Assembly: GCA_016630905.1 (NCBI GenBank)
Contig: WBMQ01000002.1
Span: 1,612,001 to 1,676,000 of the forward strand
Direction of reading: 5' to 3'
DNA: 64,000 nt
Origin: Capillidium heterosporum
Taxonomy: Eukaryota > Entomophthoromycota > Entomophthoromycetes > Entomophthorales > Capillidiaceae
Shown: piece by piece, positions 22,749-33,754 of the stretch
How the letters are laid out: each line of letters opens with the position of its first letter
How positions within the stretch are numbered: position 1 is the first letter of the stretch
Position numbers and translations under genes: made by a program
The notes under the pieces: generated by a model
Seen by the model: only the letters and a program-made list of their open reading frames with translations
Told to the model about the DNA's origin: nothing
Database searches by the model: none

Positions 22749-24546
22749 TTATACTCCCAACCAAGTTTTGATATGTTGGAAGACTTTACCACGAACTTCA
22801 GTCAGCCTAGGAGAGTCGACGTCGGGGGTAGGCGTATTTAAATCAGAATTGTGTCGACCACCCTGGATAACGTAGTTAGGAACCTTGTTGAAGTCGTAAA
22901 CATCCTTCTCGTGCAGAGTCAAGTTGAACCAGGGGTCCAAATCTCCAGTAGTGAAGACCAAGTTGTTGACGTTCAAGTTGAATTTACCACCATAGAAATT
23001 ATTGGTTATTTTGACATCAGGCAACTCGTCGAAATTGAAGGCTGTTTTACATACTGTTAGTTTGAAATAGTCCAAATTGATGAACTTGGATCTAAAGTAC
23101 TGGTTCCCGCTGGTATTTACATCCGAACTTTGCAGGTTGGAGTTGGCGTCAGTGTAGGTATCGGAGCTTATATTGGATTGCGAATGGTGAAAGTTGGAAG
23201 TCTGGAATTGGCCAAACTCGTTGCACATCATGAAGAAGTTCTGACGCATAACGTTCTTGGGGTCGATTTTGGTGTCGAGGAGTTGGGTTCTAGAGCCTAG
23301 ATCGGCGCAGGTCATCATGGAGCTTTTGAAGAACAGCTTGAAGAAATCAGCCAAATTCTTGGTATTGACTTCGATAGAGTTGGTGGTGTTCAAGTTGTGG
23401 CACATATCTAGGATAGTTGGGGGCCGGACAACTGTAGAGTACTGGTTCAAGTAAGCCAAAAGCTCGGCAAATGCCCATAAAAATTCACTGTTATTCAGGC
23501 CACTGCAGCCGAATGTCCCCTTCAAAATTTCCATCTCCTCACCTTTAGTTGGGTTGTTGACACTTGCTAACAGCATTTTATCAATCCTATCAACGATGGA
23601 GGTTATAATAGAGTTGCAGGCGTTGGGTAGAGACTTCTTCAAAGTCAAATCATAGTCGTTGAATTCTAATTGAGATTCCAACGGAGCTGAGGAGATCCAC
23701 CCAGCTTTGATAAGGCTGGGGTACCTAATCTTGCTCCAAGTCGCTACATTGCCACCACAACTACCACCAACAACTACATAATCAGAGCCACTTGGGACGT
23801 TGACTTTGGAGTATTTGACATTCTTGATGAAGTTCCCAACGTCGTCGGTCGACTGCAACCCAGTTAGGTACTTCATGTTTTCGGGCGATAGATCGGGGAC
23901 TGGGAAACTGGATCCAAAGTACCGCTGCTCTAATGCTACGAACAGCCCATTGACTTCGGAAGCCAATTTCAAAATGGACCCTACGAGTAACGACTGGGGT
24001 ACTATTGGTGCGCCAACTACTATCCATACTATGAAATGTTAGTATCCAATTTAAATCGGTAGTTTACGTAGTACTGGACCGCCAGGCTTATAAAACTTGT
24101 CGTTGTAGAGATACTGCTGCCTGAATTTGCCCAGCTGCTTGTTCTTATGATCTATGTACTAAATAAAGTTAGCACAGTTTATTTGCTACCATTTACCTGA
24201 TCGAAGAATCCTTGGTAAATGTTTGGAGGTAGCTGCCTGGAGCTGGCTTCCTCCTCCCTTTCCTTATAATGGCCACTCAAGAAGTCAGTTATCAGGTGGG
24301 TAGCGTTGTAGATTAGGTTCTGGGAGAAGTTGGACAGCGTCTTGGTAACAGTTCGTATTATGTTTCCATCTGGTTTTATTATCTCCTTGGTTTCGACCTT
24401 TGTGCTGTCTACTTTGGTGTCGTTGGACAGGCTGAACTGGATCCTACACGACAGACTTTTAGTACTAAGTTTAAATTATAGAGCTACTTTATACTGGTTG
24501 CAGTTTGGGTTAGGAACAGTAAGCTTATTAGGCTGATTACTCGCAT
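22749..24546 (-). CDS. secreted serine carboxypeptidase, S28 family (prolyl carboxypeptidase-like)
   Basis: S28 enzymes (PRCP, DPP7) cleave after proline and act in lysosome/vacuole or outside the cell. The start at 24546 encodes a signal peptide (MRVISLISLLFLTQTATS). Then follow a linker with N-glycosylation sites, QGFFDQYIDHKNKQ, QQYLYNDKFYKPGGPVL, GLFVALEQRYFGSSFP, the nucleophile motif VVGGSCGGNVATW, WISSAPLESQ, FTTGDLDPWFNLT (Asp) and VIQGGRHNSDL (His region). Introns lie at about 24442-24490, 24158-24197 and 24035-24069; the first uses donor GTAGCT after ATAAA. Length, about 560 residues, is slightly above animal PRCP. The usual HH of the last motif is RH here. Confidence 0.9.
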
Positions 24547-26299
24547 TGTTGTATTAGGTTGATTATAGTAAACTTATTGTATCAAACAACTTTTGGTATA
24601 TTAGGTAGGATATTAGGTATATTAGATGGTGGGTTTGGAAAGTTGGATCGACCAAAAATTAGTTAAAGGCGAAATGGGAGGGAGAGAAAGGTAAAAGGTA
24701 TGAGCGTACTATTAAAGCAATTTTATGGAATTTTGGTACTATTCAAGTATACGTTTACCAATATATTAATGTATTAGATATAAGAGTTTTATGGTTTTAG
24801 GTAGTAGAGGTCAATGAGAAATTTATGGTTTTGAACCTTTAAAAAAATTGATTTCGGACACCAATATAAGTTTAAATTTTACGGCTTCACAATTTAGATT
24901 GCGACATCAGCTTATATGTATTATTTTAAATGAGGTTATTTACTATATTAAAATATATTGGGCTATTTGACTTTAGTTAATTAAACCACACATTTTCATT
25001 AGGAAAGTTGGCAATGAAATCCCATTATAAAGCTACAGTACATATATATTAGATTCAAAGGAATAAATCTAGGGATCACCACAATAGCGGCAGCTTAACA
25101 CTTGTAAAATTTCTATACTTTATTAACACTGATACACTTACCGAACCAGCTATGGGCTTTGTTATAGGCTACATAGAACTTCAACTTCTAAATGGTACAT
25201 CTCTATGGGGACATTTTATAAGATGTAAAATATTCTTATTTATAATATCAACTTATCCCTATAAACATTTTGCAAATAGCTAGTAACTACTCTTATATAG
25301 CGCCAATTTGGCCACTTGCTACCTACAGCTTTTGAGAAAGTTAGAAAATCCAAGCTAAATTGCTTTCTAAAAATGAGCAATCATATCGGATTTCTATGAT
25401 GGAGTTTGTATTGTAAAGTCTGCTAAATTGACTCACCATTGATATATCAGTTAACTTGAGCATTTGCTTCTTCAGCACAGTTTATATTCAAATTTAGCTT
25501 ACGCTGTAGAAGATTATTCAACCTAAGGTTAGGCTCCGATCCATATTTTTAAAGTGGGAAATTTCAAGTAGTAAACTAAAATTAGGCTGTACTTGGAAAT
25601 ATAGCTATGCACTGTATTCAACTCAACCTTAGTGCACTTATCCAATGTAGTGCTATTGATTCAACTTCAATCCTTGCAATTAAGTGTAAATGTTTATCGT
25701 ATCCAATTTATTTTTATTTTACCACTCAATAATGCTTTTAGTTTACCAAGTATGCCACTTTGATCATATCCTAAAGTATTTTGCAATCAACCCAAGCCTG
25801 TTCTAACTATTTGAAAGGGTATTTCATTAACATGATTCCAATACACTCAATTTTTATTGATATACACTAATTGACTCAAATCTATATCCATCCACGTTGT
25901 AGAATTTTTATTACTCCAACCTCCAACTTTTCAATTTCATCTTGAAGAATGCCATAGTCAACTTCCTTTGTCACTTGTTCAGTAGCTTGATAAATATACC
26001 CAAGCTGTCAACAATCGAAAAGTAGTTTTTATTTCTTCAATGAAATACTGTAAAAGTTTATTGATATATACCATTTTTGAGTGTGAATATATCCTACTAA
26101 ACTTTGGGAAAGTATCACTTATAAATCTGGATTGATTAGTTTGCTGCGAACGTGACGTGATAATCTAAAAAAATTACTAATTTGCCGATCTTTCCTTTCT
26201 ACCATTTGTACCTTCTACCAACTTTTTTGCCTTTATAACGTTATCAACATTCCAACTCAGCACAAAGAACCTACAGTTAATTAATTAATAAATATCGTT
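24547..26299. other. intergenic, divergent promoter region
   Basis: About 1.75 kb of AT-rich DNA between the S28 and MFSD5-like starts. No frame above background, tRNA or repeat seen. A T-rich stretch with TTTATAACG near 26230 may belong to the MFSD5-like promoter. Confidence 0.35.
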
Positions 26300-27758
26300 A
26301 TGAAGTTCATCTACAACTTCTACTTCATATATTTGTTAGCCTACCTCTCCGAATGGTTGCAGGGGCCCTACTTGTACCCTTTGTACCTCTCCTTTGGCTT
26401 AAATTTGGGATGGCAGGGGTTCCTTATGGCTTTAGGTTTCTTGTCAGCCGCTAGTTTGGGCACTTACTTAGGTTCGTTAGCTGATACTTGGTAACATTTT
26501 TAGCTCATTCCTTTCCTATTTCTAATCCATGTTATTTCATTTTTTAAATTAGGGGCCGTAAGAAGTTGTGCCTTATCTTTTGCTTGCTCTACACATTACA
26601 CAACTTATTAATATCGACTGGTTACTTTCCATTATTGGTGCTGAGTCGAATTGTAGCCGGTTGTGCAACGCAACTTCTCTTTACCACTTTCGAAACCTAT
26701 TTAGTGTCCTATAAATTAGCAAATGGTAATGTAGTTTACTTTTTCATTTTTTAAATATAAAGTAGATGTCGATGACATAACTGTAAAAGGATGGTTCAGC
26801 AATATGACTATAATAACGGCTTCGGCTGCCGTAATAGCTGGTGTCTTGGCAAATTTGGCAGTATTGCAGTTCGGTTATAAAGCACCTTACTTGATGGCGG
26901 CTCTAATTTTAATTTTGGCCTATGTGATTATTGACCACACTTGGCTCGACCTTAAACTACAGGTAAGTGCATACAAGTAGCTATTTCATTGATTTTTTAA
27001 TTTAGGGTAGCCCTGCATCTGAAACATTATCACTGTCCAAAATATCCCAAAGTGTGCGCTTGGTAATCCGCTGTAAGCTTTTTTAAAACCGTAAATATGT
27101 TTAAACCGTTCGCTTTAGCACCTCAGATTTTATACCTAGCTCTCATTCAAAGCTTCACCGAAAGTTCCATGTATTGGTTCGTCTTTTTGTGGCCCCCAAC
27201 TTTGAATTCCATCCAAGCGAACTTACCCAACGGCGTTATCTTTGCTATATTTATGGTGGCGATGGGTATTGGTTCATTCGTAACTTCTAAAGTCTCAGCA
27301 AATCTTGCCCTTTCGTTCGCATTGTTCATAGGTTCTGCTAGCCTGATATTTGCAGGTGGATTTTCAGTAAGCTATTTACTAGTTGCACTTTTTAAGCTTT
27401 TTAGTCATTAGCTGCCAAGTTAATCGGATTTATCGGATTTGAGTTTGCCTTGGGGATCTACTACCCAGCCCTAGCTACTGTAAGGAACTTGGTTATACCA
27501 GAAGAGTACCGCTCTTCTCTTCTCTCCCTATTTCGATTGCCTCTCAACTTACTGCTGATACCCATTCTCACCAACGTACTCAAAATTTCGACTTTATTGT
27601 TATACTAATGTTTATGATGTTAGGTCGATAACTTACCATTTGACGTCTCGTTGGGCTTGGCTGGATCCTTAGTTGGGCTGGCTGCTTTTATAAGTCTAGG
27701 TTTGATGAAGAAGGATGGGGAAGTTGAACTTCCAGAGGAAACCCCGCTCCTCGTATGA
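26300..27758 (+). CDS. MFSD5-like major facilitator (molybdate-anion transporter family)
   Basis: Multi-pass transporter; the family includes the algal and human MFSD5/MOT2-type molybdate importers. Motifs: YFIYLLAYLSEWLQGPYLY (compare ADWLQAPYLY), SLADTWGRKKLCLIF (the A-motif-like cytoplasmic loop), LSRIVAGCATQLLFTTFE, LIQSFTESSMYWFVFLWPP, GIYYPALATVRNLVIPEEYRSSLLSLFRLPLN. Six short introns. It ends LPEETPLLV: an acidic dileucine signal (E-x-x-x-L-L), which in other eukaryotes directs proteins to vacuole/lysosome membranes. About 400 residues, near the family length. The substrate is inferred from family only. Confidence 0.85.
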
Positions 27759-29134
27759 AAATAGCTTTGATGTGGTCAGCCACTAATTTTCGATAATTGT
27801 TAAGTTTGCTCATCTATAGTTGCAGCATGTATAAAATCTACCTGTATGTTTTGTTGTTGAATTGTTTAAATACATATTATTTTAAAGGGTTATAATGGCT
27901 ACCTTTTGTTTCAGTAGTTTCTAAACCTCTTGATTTACTGGTAACCTATTTAGCTTAAAGTTGAAATATAATTAATAGGAAGAGTAAAGTCGTTAGATAT
28001 CGATACAAAGCTAGAAGTCAAGAGAGAGAGTTTAGTTTGACAGAAGGGTTAAACACCATCAAAACTGAGCTGTATATATCAATAATCACTATTTTTACTA
28101 CAGATAAAATGTATAATCCCTTCAACTGCAGCCAACCAATACCTGCACTCACTAAACTTACTGAAGTTTTGAGTTCAAAAGGAAGCATTGAAGCTAAAAC
28201 CAAAGTTGGAATAGTCTCCAGTGTTTCTACAATAATCTCAAGAACTGATCCAAGGTTACATGACCTGACCGACAGATTTAAGACCCAAGCTATGTTTTCA
28301 ATCGACCTACTCCACTCACAGCTTTAAGTGTCAATCTTTGAAGACATGGCACTACTGTCAGTACTAATAAGTGACACGTTAGATCTAGCTTGATTGTCGC
28401 TGTGTAGCTGAAATATCTTACTAAACTTTGCTTTCGGCTCTAAAAAGTATTGGTTGTTTTAGCTGAGAGCTTGATCACATTTTGAGAAAACAAAGCATAA
28501 TAGACATTATGACGATCCCAAGCCATAGCCAGCTGTCCTTTATCTCCATCTCTAATGCGCTATCACACCAATAATAGGATAAATCCTTTATATACAGCAA
28601 TATATTCTAGCAGCATAATAAGAGAATTGCTTTATTTGAAAAGGAGTCTATTTTGCCTACGAATGTGACTTATATTTTGGATCAAATACTACCTTCCAGT
28701 TTTTGCAAGTTTGTGGCTAATTAATTACCGCTCAAGAACAAAGCCAGAATTCAAAAATTCGGATCAAAGCTGTTTGAAAGATAACGGTTATGGAGGGTGG
28801 AGTTGTAATTAAAGTGGACCAATAGAATCTATGGAATTTACAAGGTGCGTTGGCAATTTTGCCTTTACCTTAGTTCATCATGCCACTAATCTATGAGCTT
28901 GGCATAAGGATGAATTGAAGTCAAGCTCAAGTATAATTAGAATGGGCTTCTCAATTCCTGATAAAGGTTTGTTATTTATAGTCCACTTATTTTTAGGACC
29001 TAATATATCACCGCCTAGCCTCTAATTTTTCATACAGTTTGGAAGAGTACCAACAACCTTTACAGCTAGAAAGTAGACTGTTAATTTAATTGAAATCGAC
29101 ATCGACATCGACATTTGTTACACTCAAAGGAAAT
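27759..29134. other. intergenic with one doubtful short open frame
   Basis: AT-rich. Holds a 72-codon ATG frame (28109-28327, MYNPFNCSQPIPALTKL...) of slightly higher GC than its surroundings and no known similarity; chance is a fair explanation. Just before GDT1 lies a three-copy ATCGAC repeat (29095-29112) in the likely leader. Confidence 0.35.
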
Positions 29135-30269
29135 ATGCGTTTACATTACAAAATAACACTGCTCACCGCCGTTTTCGTTATTGGGCTAATAGGGTTTTAT
29201 GTAAGGTTTAACTATTTAACTTTTTATTAAGTGATGTTTTTGTTAAATTTAGGTATACTATTTGAACGGAGAAAGTGATGTAAGCATTGTCAAAATTTAT
29301 TTTTACTAACTTTCCATCCAGTTCAGTCAAATACAAATGAGGCTGAAGCAAAGCACCAACTTAGACCTACTCAACCTCAACCAATTTGCCAACTCGACCT
29401 TGACTTGGGAAAGCATGGACAACGTGTTAACTGAAAACCAAAAACAAGATTTCCGAAGCTTCATACTAAGTTTCAGCGTCATCTTAGTCTCGGAAGTAGG
29501 CGACAAGACCTTCTTCATAGCTGCTTTACTAGCAATGAAGCACAACTGCTGGGTCGTATTTTTGGGAGCTTATGCCTCCCTCTTCCTCATGTCCTTCCTT
29601 TCGGCATTTATGGGTCATGCCTGCTTCAACTTTATCCCCAAAATTTACGTTACGTTGTGTGCTTCAGTGCTTTTCCTAGTTTTTGGTATCAAGATGTGTA
29701 TCGATGGATGGAATTTGAAGGCTGACGACGAGCTGAAGGAGTTACATGAAACGGAGGAAGAGTTGTTGGAGCAGGAGGCTAACGAGAAGATGAAGGTGTT
29801 GGAGGAAGGTAAGAAGTTGGCCCCGACTTGGAAGGACAAGTTGAACGAAATATTTTCCCCAGTATTTATACAGGCTTTCGTATTGACTTTCCTGGCTGAG
29901 TGGGGTGATCGCTCTCAGATATCTACCATCGCGTTGGCTGCCGCTGGGGTAATTATACCTTTTAAACTTCATTTTGATTAATTTTTATCTTCTAGGATAT
30001 GTTGTGGGTCGCTATTGGTTCCGCTTTAGGACACAGTCTCTGTACTCTGGCTGCCGCACTGGGAGGCAGGTACTTGGCTACTAGAATTTCGGTTAAAAAA
30101 TGTAAGTTTCAGCTTTTTCAATATAAAACTAATCCTATTGTCAGTGACCTACGCTGGTGCTGCCCTATTCATACTTTTCAGTATAATTTACTTTTCCGAG
30201 GCGATTTATGAACGTAGCTACCCAGTTTCCGAGAAAGCCTTAAAACCTACACCTACTCCAAGTCTATAG
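29135..30269 (+). CDS. GDT1: GDT1/TMEM165 family cation transporter
   Basis: UPF0016 family; Golgi Ca2+/Mn2+ importer in yeast and human (TMEM165), needed for glycosylation. The N-terminal membrane anchor MRLHYKITLLTAVFVIGLIGFY is probably a signal anchor or cleaved signal. The first signature is VSEVGDKTFF, the second AEWGDRSQIST, each at the start of a three-helix half. An acidic helical loop (ELKELHETEEELLEQEANEK) joins the halves. The C-terminus ends LKPTPTPSL. Five exons, including a 27-base exon 2 (VYYLNGESD). Length of about 300 residues fits the family. Confidence 0.93.
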
Positions 30270-30909
30270 GTATGCTCATATCAACTCTACGTATTAGATT
30301 GCGACTCATTGGTATTCAGGCTCACTCCTTGAATTATTTAATTAATAGCTTCTTGCTTACATAAGTTTGTTGACGATTGTTTGCATTTTTTGCCTGACGT
30401 TCATCGTAAGATATCTTCAACAACATGTTTCTTGAATAAAGTATCTAGCTAAAAGAGTTGGTTGTTGTATTGAAACATGGAGTTTTTTATACTTTTCTTA
30501 CAAAAATCCCAAGTACGAAACTTATTTCAAAGTTTAAAGTTCTACTTTTATAGATGAGTAGCATATTATATATATAAAGTGATTTAGATACTAGTATGTT
30601 TGTTTATTTCTCGCTTTTCAAGGATTTTGGAGTACATATTTGAAATATAGTAATGCTAATTTCTGTATGCAATATATATTTTTGGAGCTTTTGGCAAAAA
30701 TTAATCGATGCTTGGCTTGGAAATATATTTAGGATACAGTATAGTAAACTACATATCTTTTGCATTGATATCCTGACTACAACAAGTACTATTTGCAGTG
30801 AATTGTAAGTCTTCTATAATTTTGGTAGACCACCAGAACTTAGCTAAAAAGTTGAATCATTCAAGTTATTCGTTTCGAGTCTAATTTAAACAATCCATCT
30901 TTGTTCAGT
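30270..30909. other. intergenic
   Basis: AT-rich spacer between GDT1 and the thioesterase, same strand. Nothing recognised. Confidence 0.4.
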
Positions 30910-31876
30910 ATGGCTACCAAAAAATTGAACCAGAATGAGTTTAGAGAGCTGAAATTCGAATACTATGCTAACGATCCTTCCAAAGTCAATAATTTGATAA
31001 TCTTCTTCCACGGACTAGGTAGGTCAGTCTAACAATATTGCAATAACAACATCTAGGGGATAATGGCAAAAACTACTTGAAGCTAGGTAAAAGTTTAAAC
31101 TTACCACAGAGTGCAACTGTAATACTCAAGGCACCTTATTACCTCCCCTTTACTACTGAAGATGAAGAGATGTTGATGTGGTATGATAGTTTTGATTTAA
31201 CGACCGGTTTAGGTAACTTTACTTTTTAAACTTGCTTTAAAACTTATAAAGAGAAGCCGGTCAACATCAAGGATACAACTTATGTTAAAACACAAACTTT
31301 AGTAACTTCATTTTTACTTTATTGTATGAGTAAAGGATTCGCAACCAACCAACTTTTCCTCTTTGGATTTTCACAAGGAGCTACCTTGGTCTTGGACTTG
31401 GTGTTGACACCATCCTTCTATCAAAAATTGATGACCAAGCTAGGTGGTATCATCTTAATAGCTTGTCACCCGTTACAGAATAGGTTGGCCAAGTTGAAAC
31501 AGGATAAGGATGATATAACCCAACTACCACCGATGCTTGTTCTGTTGGGTGATAGAGATGAGGTTTGTGAGTATAAGGGAGCAATGGCTAAAGTAAATAC
31601 TGCATGTATATATTTTATTTAACTATTTATTATAGTATTCTAATCTGAAGCAGCTGCTTGATGACCAAATAGCTAAAGAACAGGAGCTTATAAAGGTAAA
31701 GAAGATCCCAAATAAAGGGCACCAGATGTCCCATAGTCAAGTAATTGGTTTACTATGCCTTTGACTGATTTTTCTAGGATGAAGTTCGGCTTTGGTTGGA
31801 GTTCTTGAACCGATACTTGGTTTTGACTAACCCTACCTTGGAAGGTATGTCTGATGTTTATGAGATTAAAAAATAA
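30910..31876 (+). CDS. acyl-protein thioesterase / LYPLA-like alpha/beta hydrolase
   Basis: Alpha/beta hydrolase of the carboxylesterase/APT family, expected to remove palmitate from proteins or lysophospholipids in the cytosol. Motifs: LIIFFHGLGDNGKNY (oxyanion loop HGLGD), LKAPYYLPFT, MWYDSFD, the nucleophile elbow LFGFSQGATL, GGIILIACHPL, LLGDRDEVCEY (acid) and IPNKGHQMSHSQDEV (His). Exons are joined by five short introns, one interrupting HGLG|DNG. The C-terminal extension (LTNPTLEGMSDVYEIKK) is somewhat longer than in APT1. The full triad is present. Confidence 0.87.
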
Positions 31877-32200
31877 AAGTATACATATTTGCTAAACGCT
31901 ATTTGTGTGATTTGGGTGATAATAATTTAGAACCATACATCTATTTATAAAACCTATATATTAAAAGCCTATATGGTTCTCTAAGGAGCTTCTTTCAAGT
32001 TCCCATCAAAATCACTTCACTAACAAAAAGATAAATGTTAAAAGCTAGATCAAATTTATAGCTGTTGTGTTTACTTTACAAATCCCATGCCAGAAATCAA
32101 AGTTTAAATGATAGCTATACTAGATTTATACACTAATCTACTCAACCACTTGGAATAAAATTTTATAAATACCAAAATCTATAGTGCCGGTTCTTAAAAA
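31877..32200. other. intergenic, convergent 3' region
   Basis: Short AT-rich stretch between two convergent stops. Nothing recognised. Confidence 0.4.
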
Positions 32201-32977
32201 CTAGATCTTAGGCGCTCCATAAGCTTCGGGAAGGCGCTCAATGGTGTACTGATGCCTAGCAATGTACATAATGGGGATACCAGGTATCTTACGGATTCTG
32301 CGTTTGAGATCGCGATCACAGGTAGCTACAATGTAGCAGGGGTGCTGCATTACTCGTTCTACAATGCAGTTATCAGCGTAGGTACCGCGGTGTGTACAAG
32401 GTAGTCGTTCGAACCTCGGGTCTTTAGCGACTCTAAATTTCAAACCATGAATAAATTGTAAAATTAAAACCAACTACCTCAGAGCTAAGCGGAATTTAGG
32501 ACCCAGCTTTTCCAATTCGGCCATAACGCAGTCGGTAATACAGGGTATGCCTAACGAAATATAGATGTATGAGCTACAAGTAAAAACCAGAACTTACTTT
32601 TGGCATAAAGGCAGTCCATCATAGTCTTGACCAACTCCAGCTTGTTCTGGATGGAAAAGTTGATAAAGTTGGTATCAACTATAACGTGGTAAGGAGGTCC
32701 TAAAGCTGAGTTGTAGCTAAAGTACATGGAGGAGCTGGCTTGAGCGACATGATGTACTCTACTGTCTTCAGATTTCTTCTTTTCTTCCTTCAGCTTCTCC
32801 TGGTTGGCCTTCCTGCAAAGCTGGCGTTAGTAAATTTAGCCAACAAATTTGAATTTACAGTCGGTTGTCATTTTTGTTGAGGACCTTCTTGGCAACTGCG
32901 AACTTTCTCGTCTTCTTGGCTTTTCCCTACTCATACAATAAAAATAAGTTAAATGAGCTATGAAGCTGAACTACCAT
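32201..32977 (-). CDS. FCF1: rRNA-processing protein FCF1 (PIN domain)
   Basis: Small-subunit processome PINc protein required for early pre-rRNA cleavage (A0-A2). Reads [17 protein letters not shown]..., a basic N-terminus, then [18 protein letters not shown] (first PIN aspartate), [66 protein letters not shown] and [12 protein letters not shown]. The ATG is the last codon of exon 1 and is followed directly by an intron (GTAGTT..GAGTAG). Four introns in total. Near the usual 190-195 residues and very conserved. Confidence 0.96.
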
Positions 32978-33754
32978 CTTGGTTGAAAGTTTTGAGTTTA
33001 GAAAGGGTGCTTGAGAAATTTCGATTTTCTAGTTGTAAATTGTTGGATTTTTGAAAGCTTGAGACTATTGGCTATAAATTTTTGAGCTTGGTTGAATCCT
33101 TGTAGCTACTATTCCAACCCGCTTGATGGCAAACACCACAAAGTAGTCTTTAGTATACAGTCTTGGAGCTACTACTAGTATCCCAGACTAAGATAGAAAA
33201 GCATACGAGTTATTTGCTTTTAGTGTAAAAGTTGATATAGCTGATCGATATTAATTTTCAAAAGGCAATAGAGGTTGCCAATCTATCGTCTATGATGTAA
33301 CTTTTAGTTGGGATTTGGATCTATTTATAGGCTACGAATCTTCCATTAGAACCTAAAAGCCCATGTGCCTCTCGTATTTGGAAAAGTGACTTCAAACTCA
33401 ACTTGAATCACCATCTTTTCAGTTCGTCGCACTAAAATTTAAGTTAGTGGGGTACATCTGCAAGTGGCAATACGACCACCATCATTAGCAATTATTAGCC
33501 AACCATATCAGTTTCTCCCACTTCTAATTTATCACTTTAATTTAGTTTTTGAGCTGACTTTTCTGGGTTTGAAATCGGAGCTTTGCTTTAGAAAGGCTAA
33601 TTTTTTCCAAGGACAGTTACGATACTTAACTTTAGAACTCTTTTGCCTCGCATAAGCATCAACATCAACGAGAATTTGATATTCAGTTTTATACATTAGA
33701 ATTTACCTATACAGACCAGCCTTTATCAGAACGAAATACGACCAAATTTCCAAT
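32978..33754. other. intergenic, divergent promoter region
   Basis: Separates the FCF1 and SAP-kinase starts. The last about 300 bases are less AT-rich and hold an ATG-less open frame (33464-33655). I see no conserved motif. Confidence 0.35.

Noticed and set aside
28109-28327. 72-codon ATG frame in the spacer before GDT1
   Set aside because: Length is within chance for AT-rich spacer and there is no similarity; noted only as doubtful.
29095-29112. ATCGAC repeated three times upstream of GDT1
   Set aside because: Too short to call a functional repeat; probably leader slippage.
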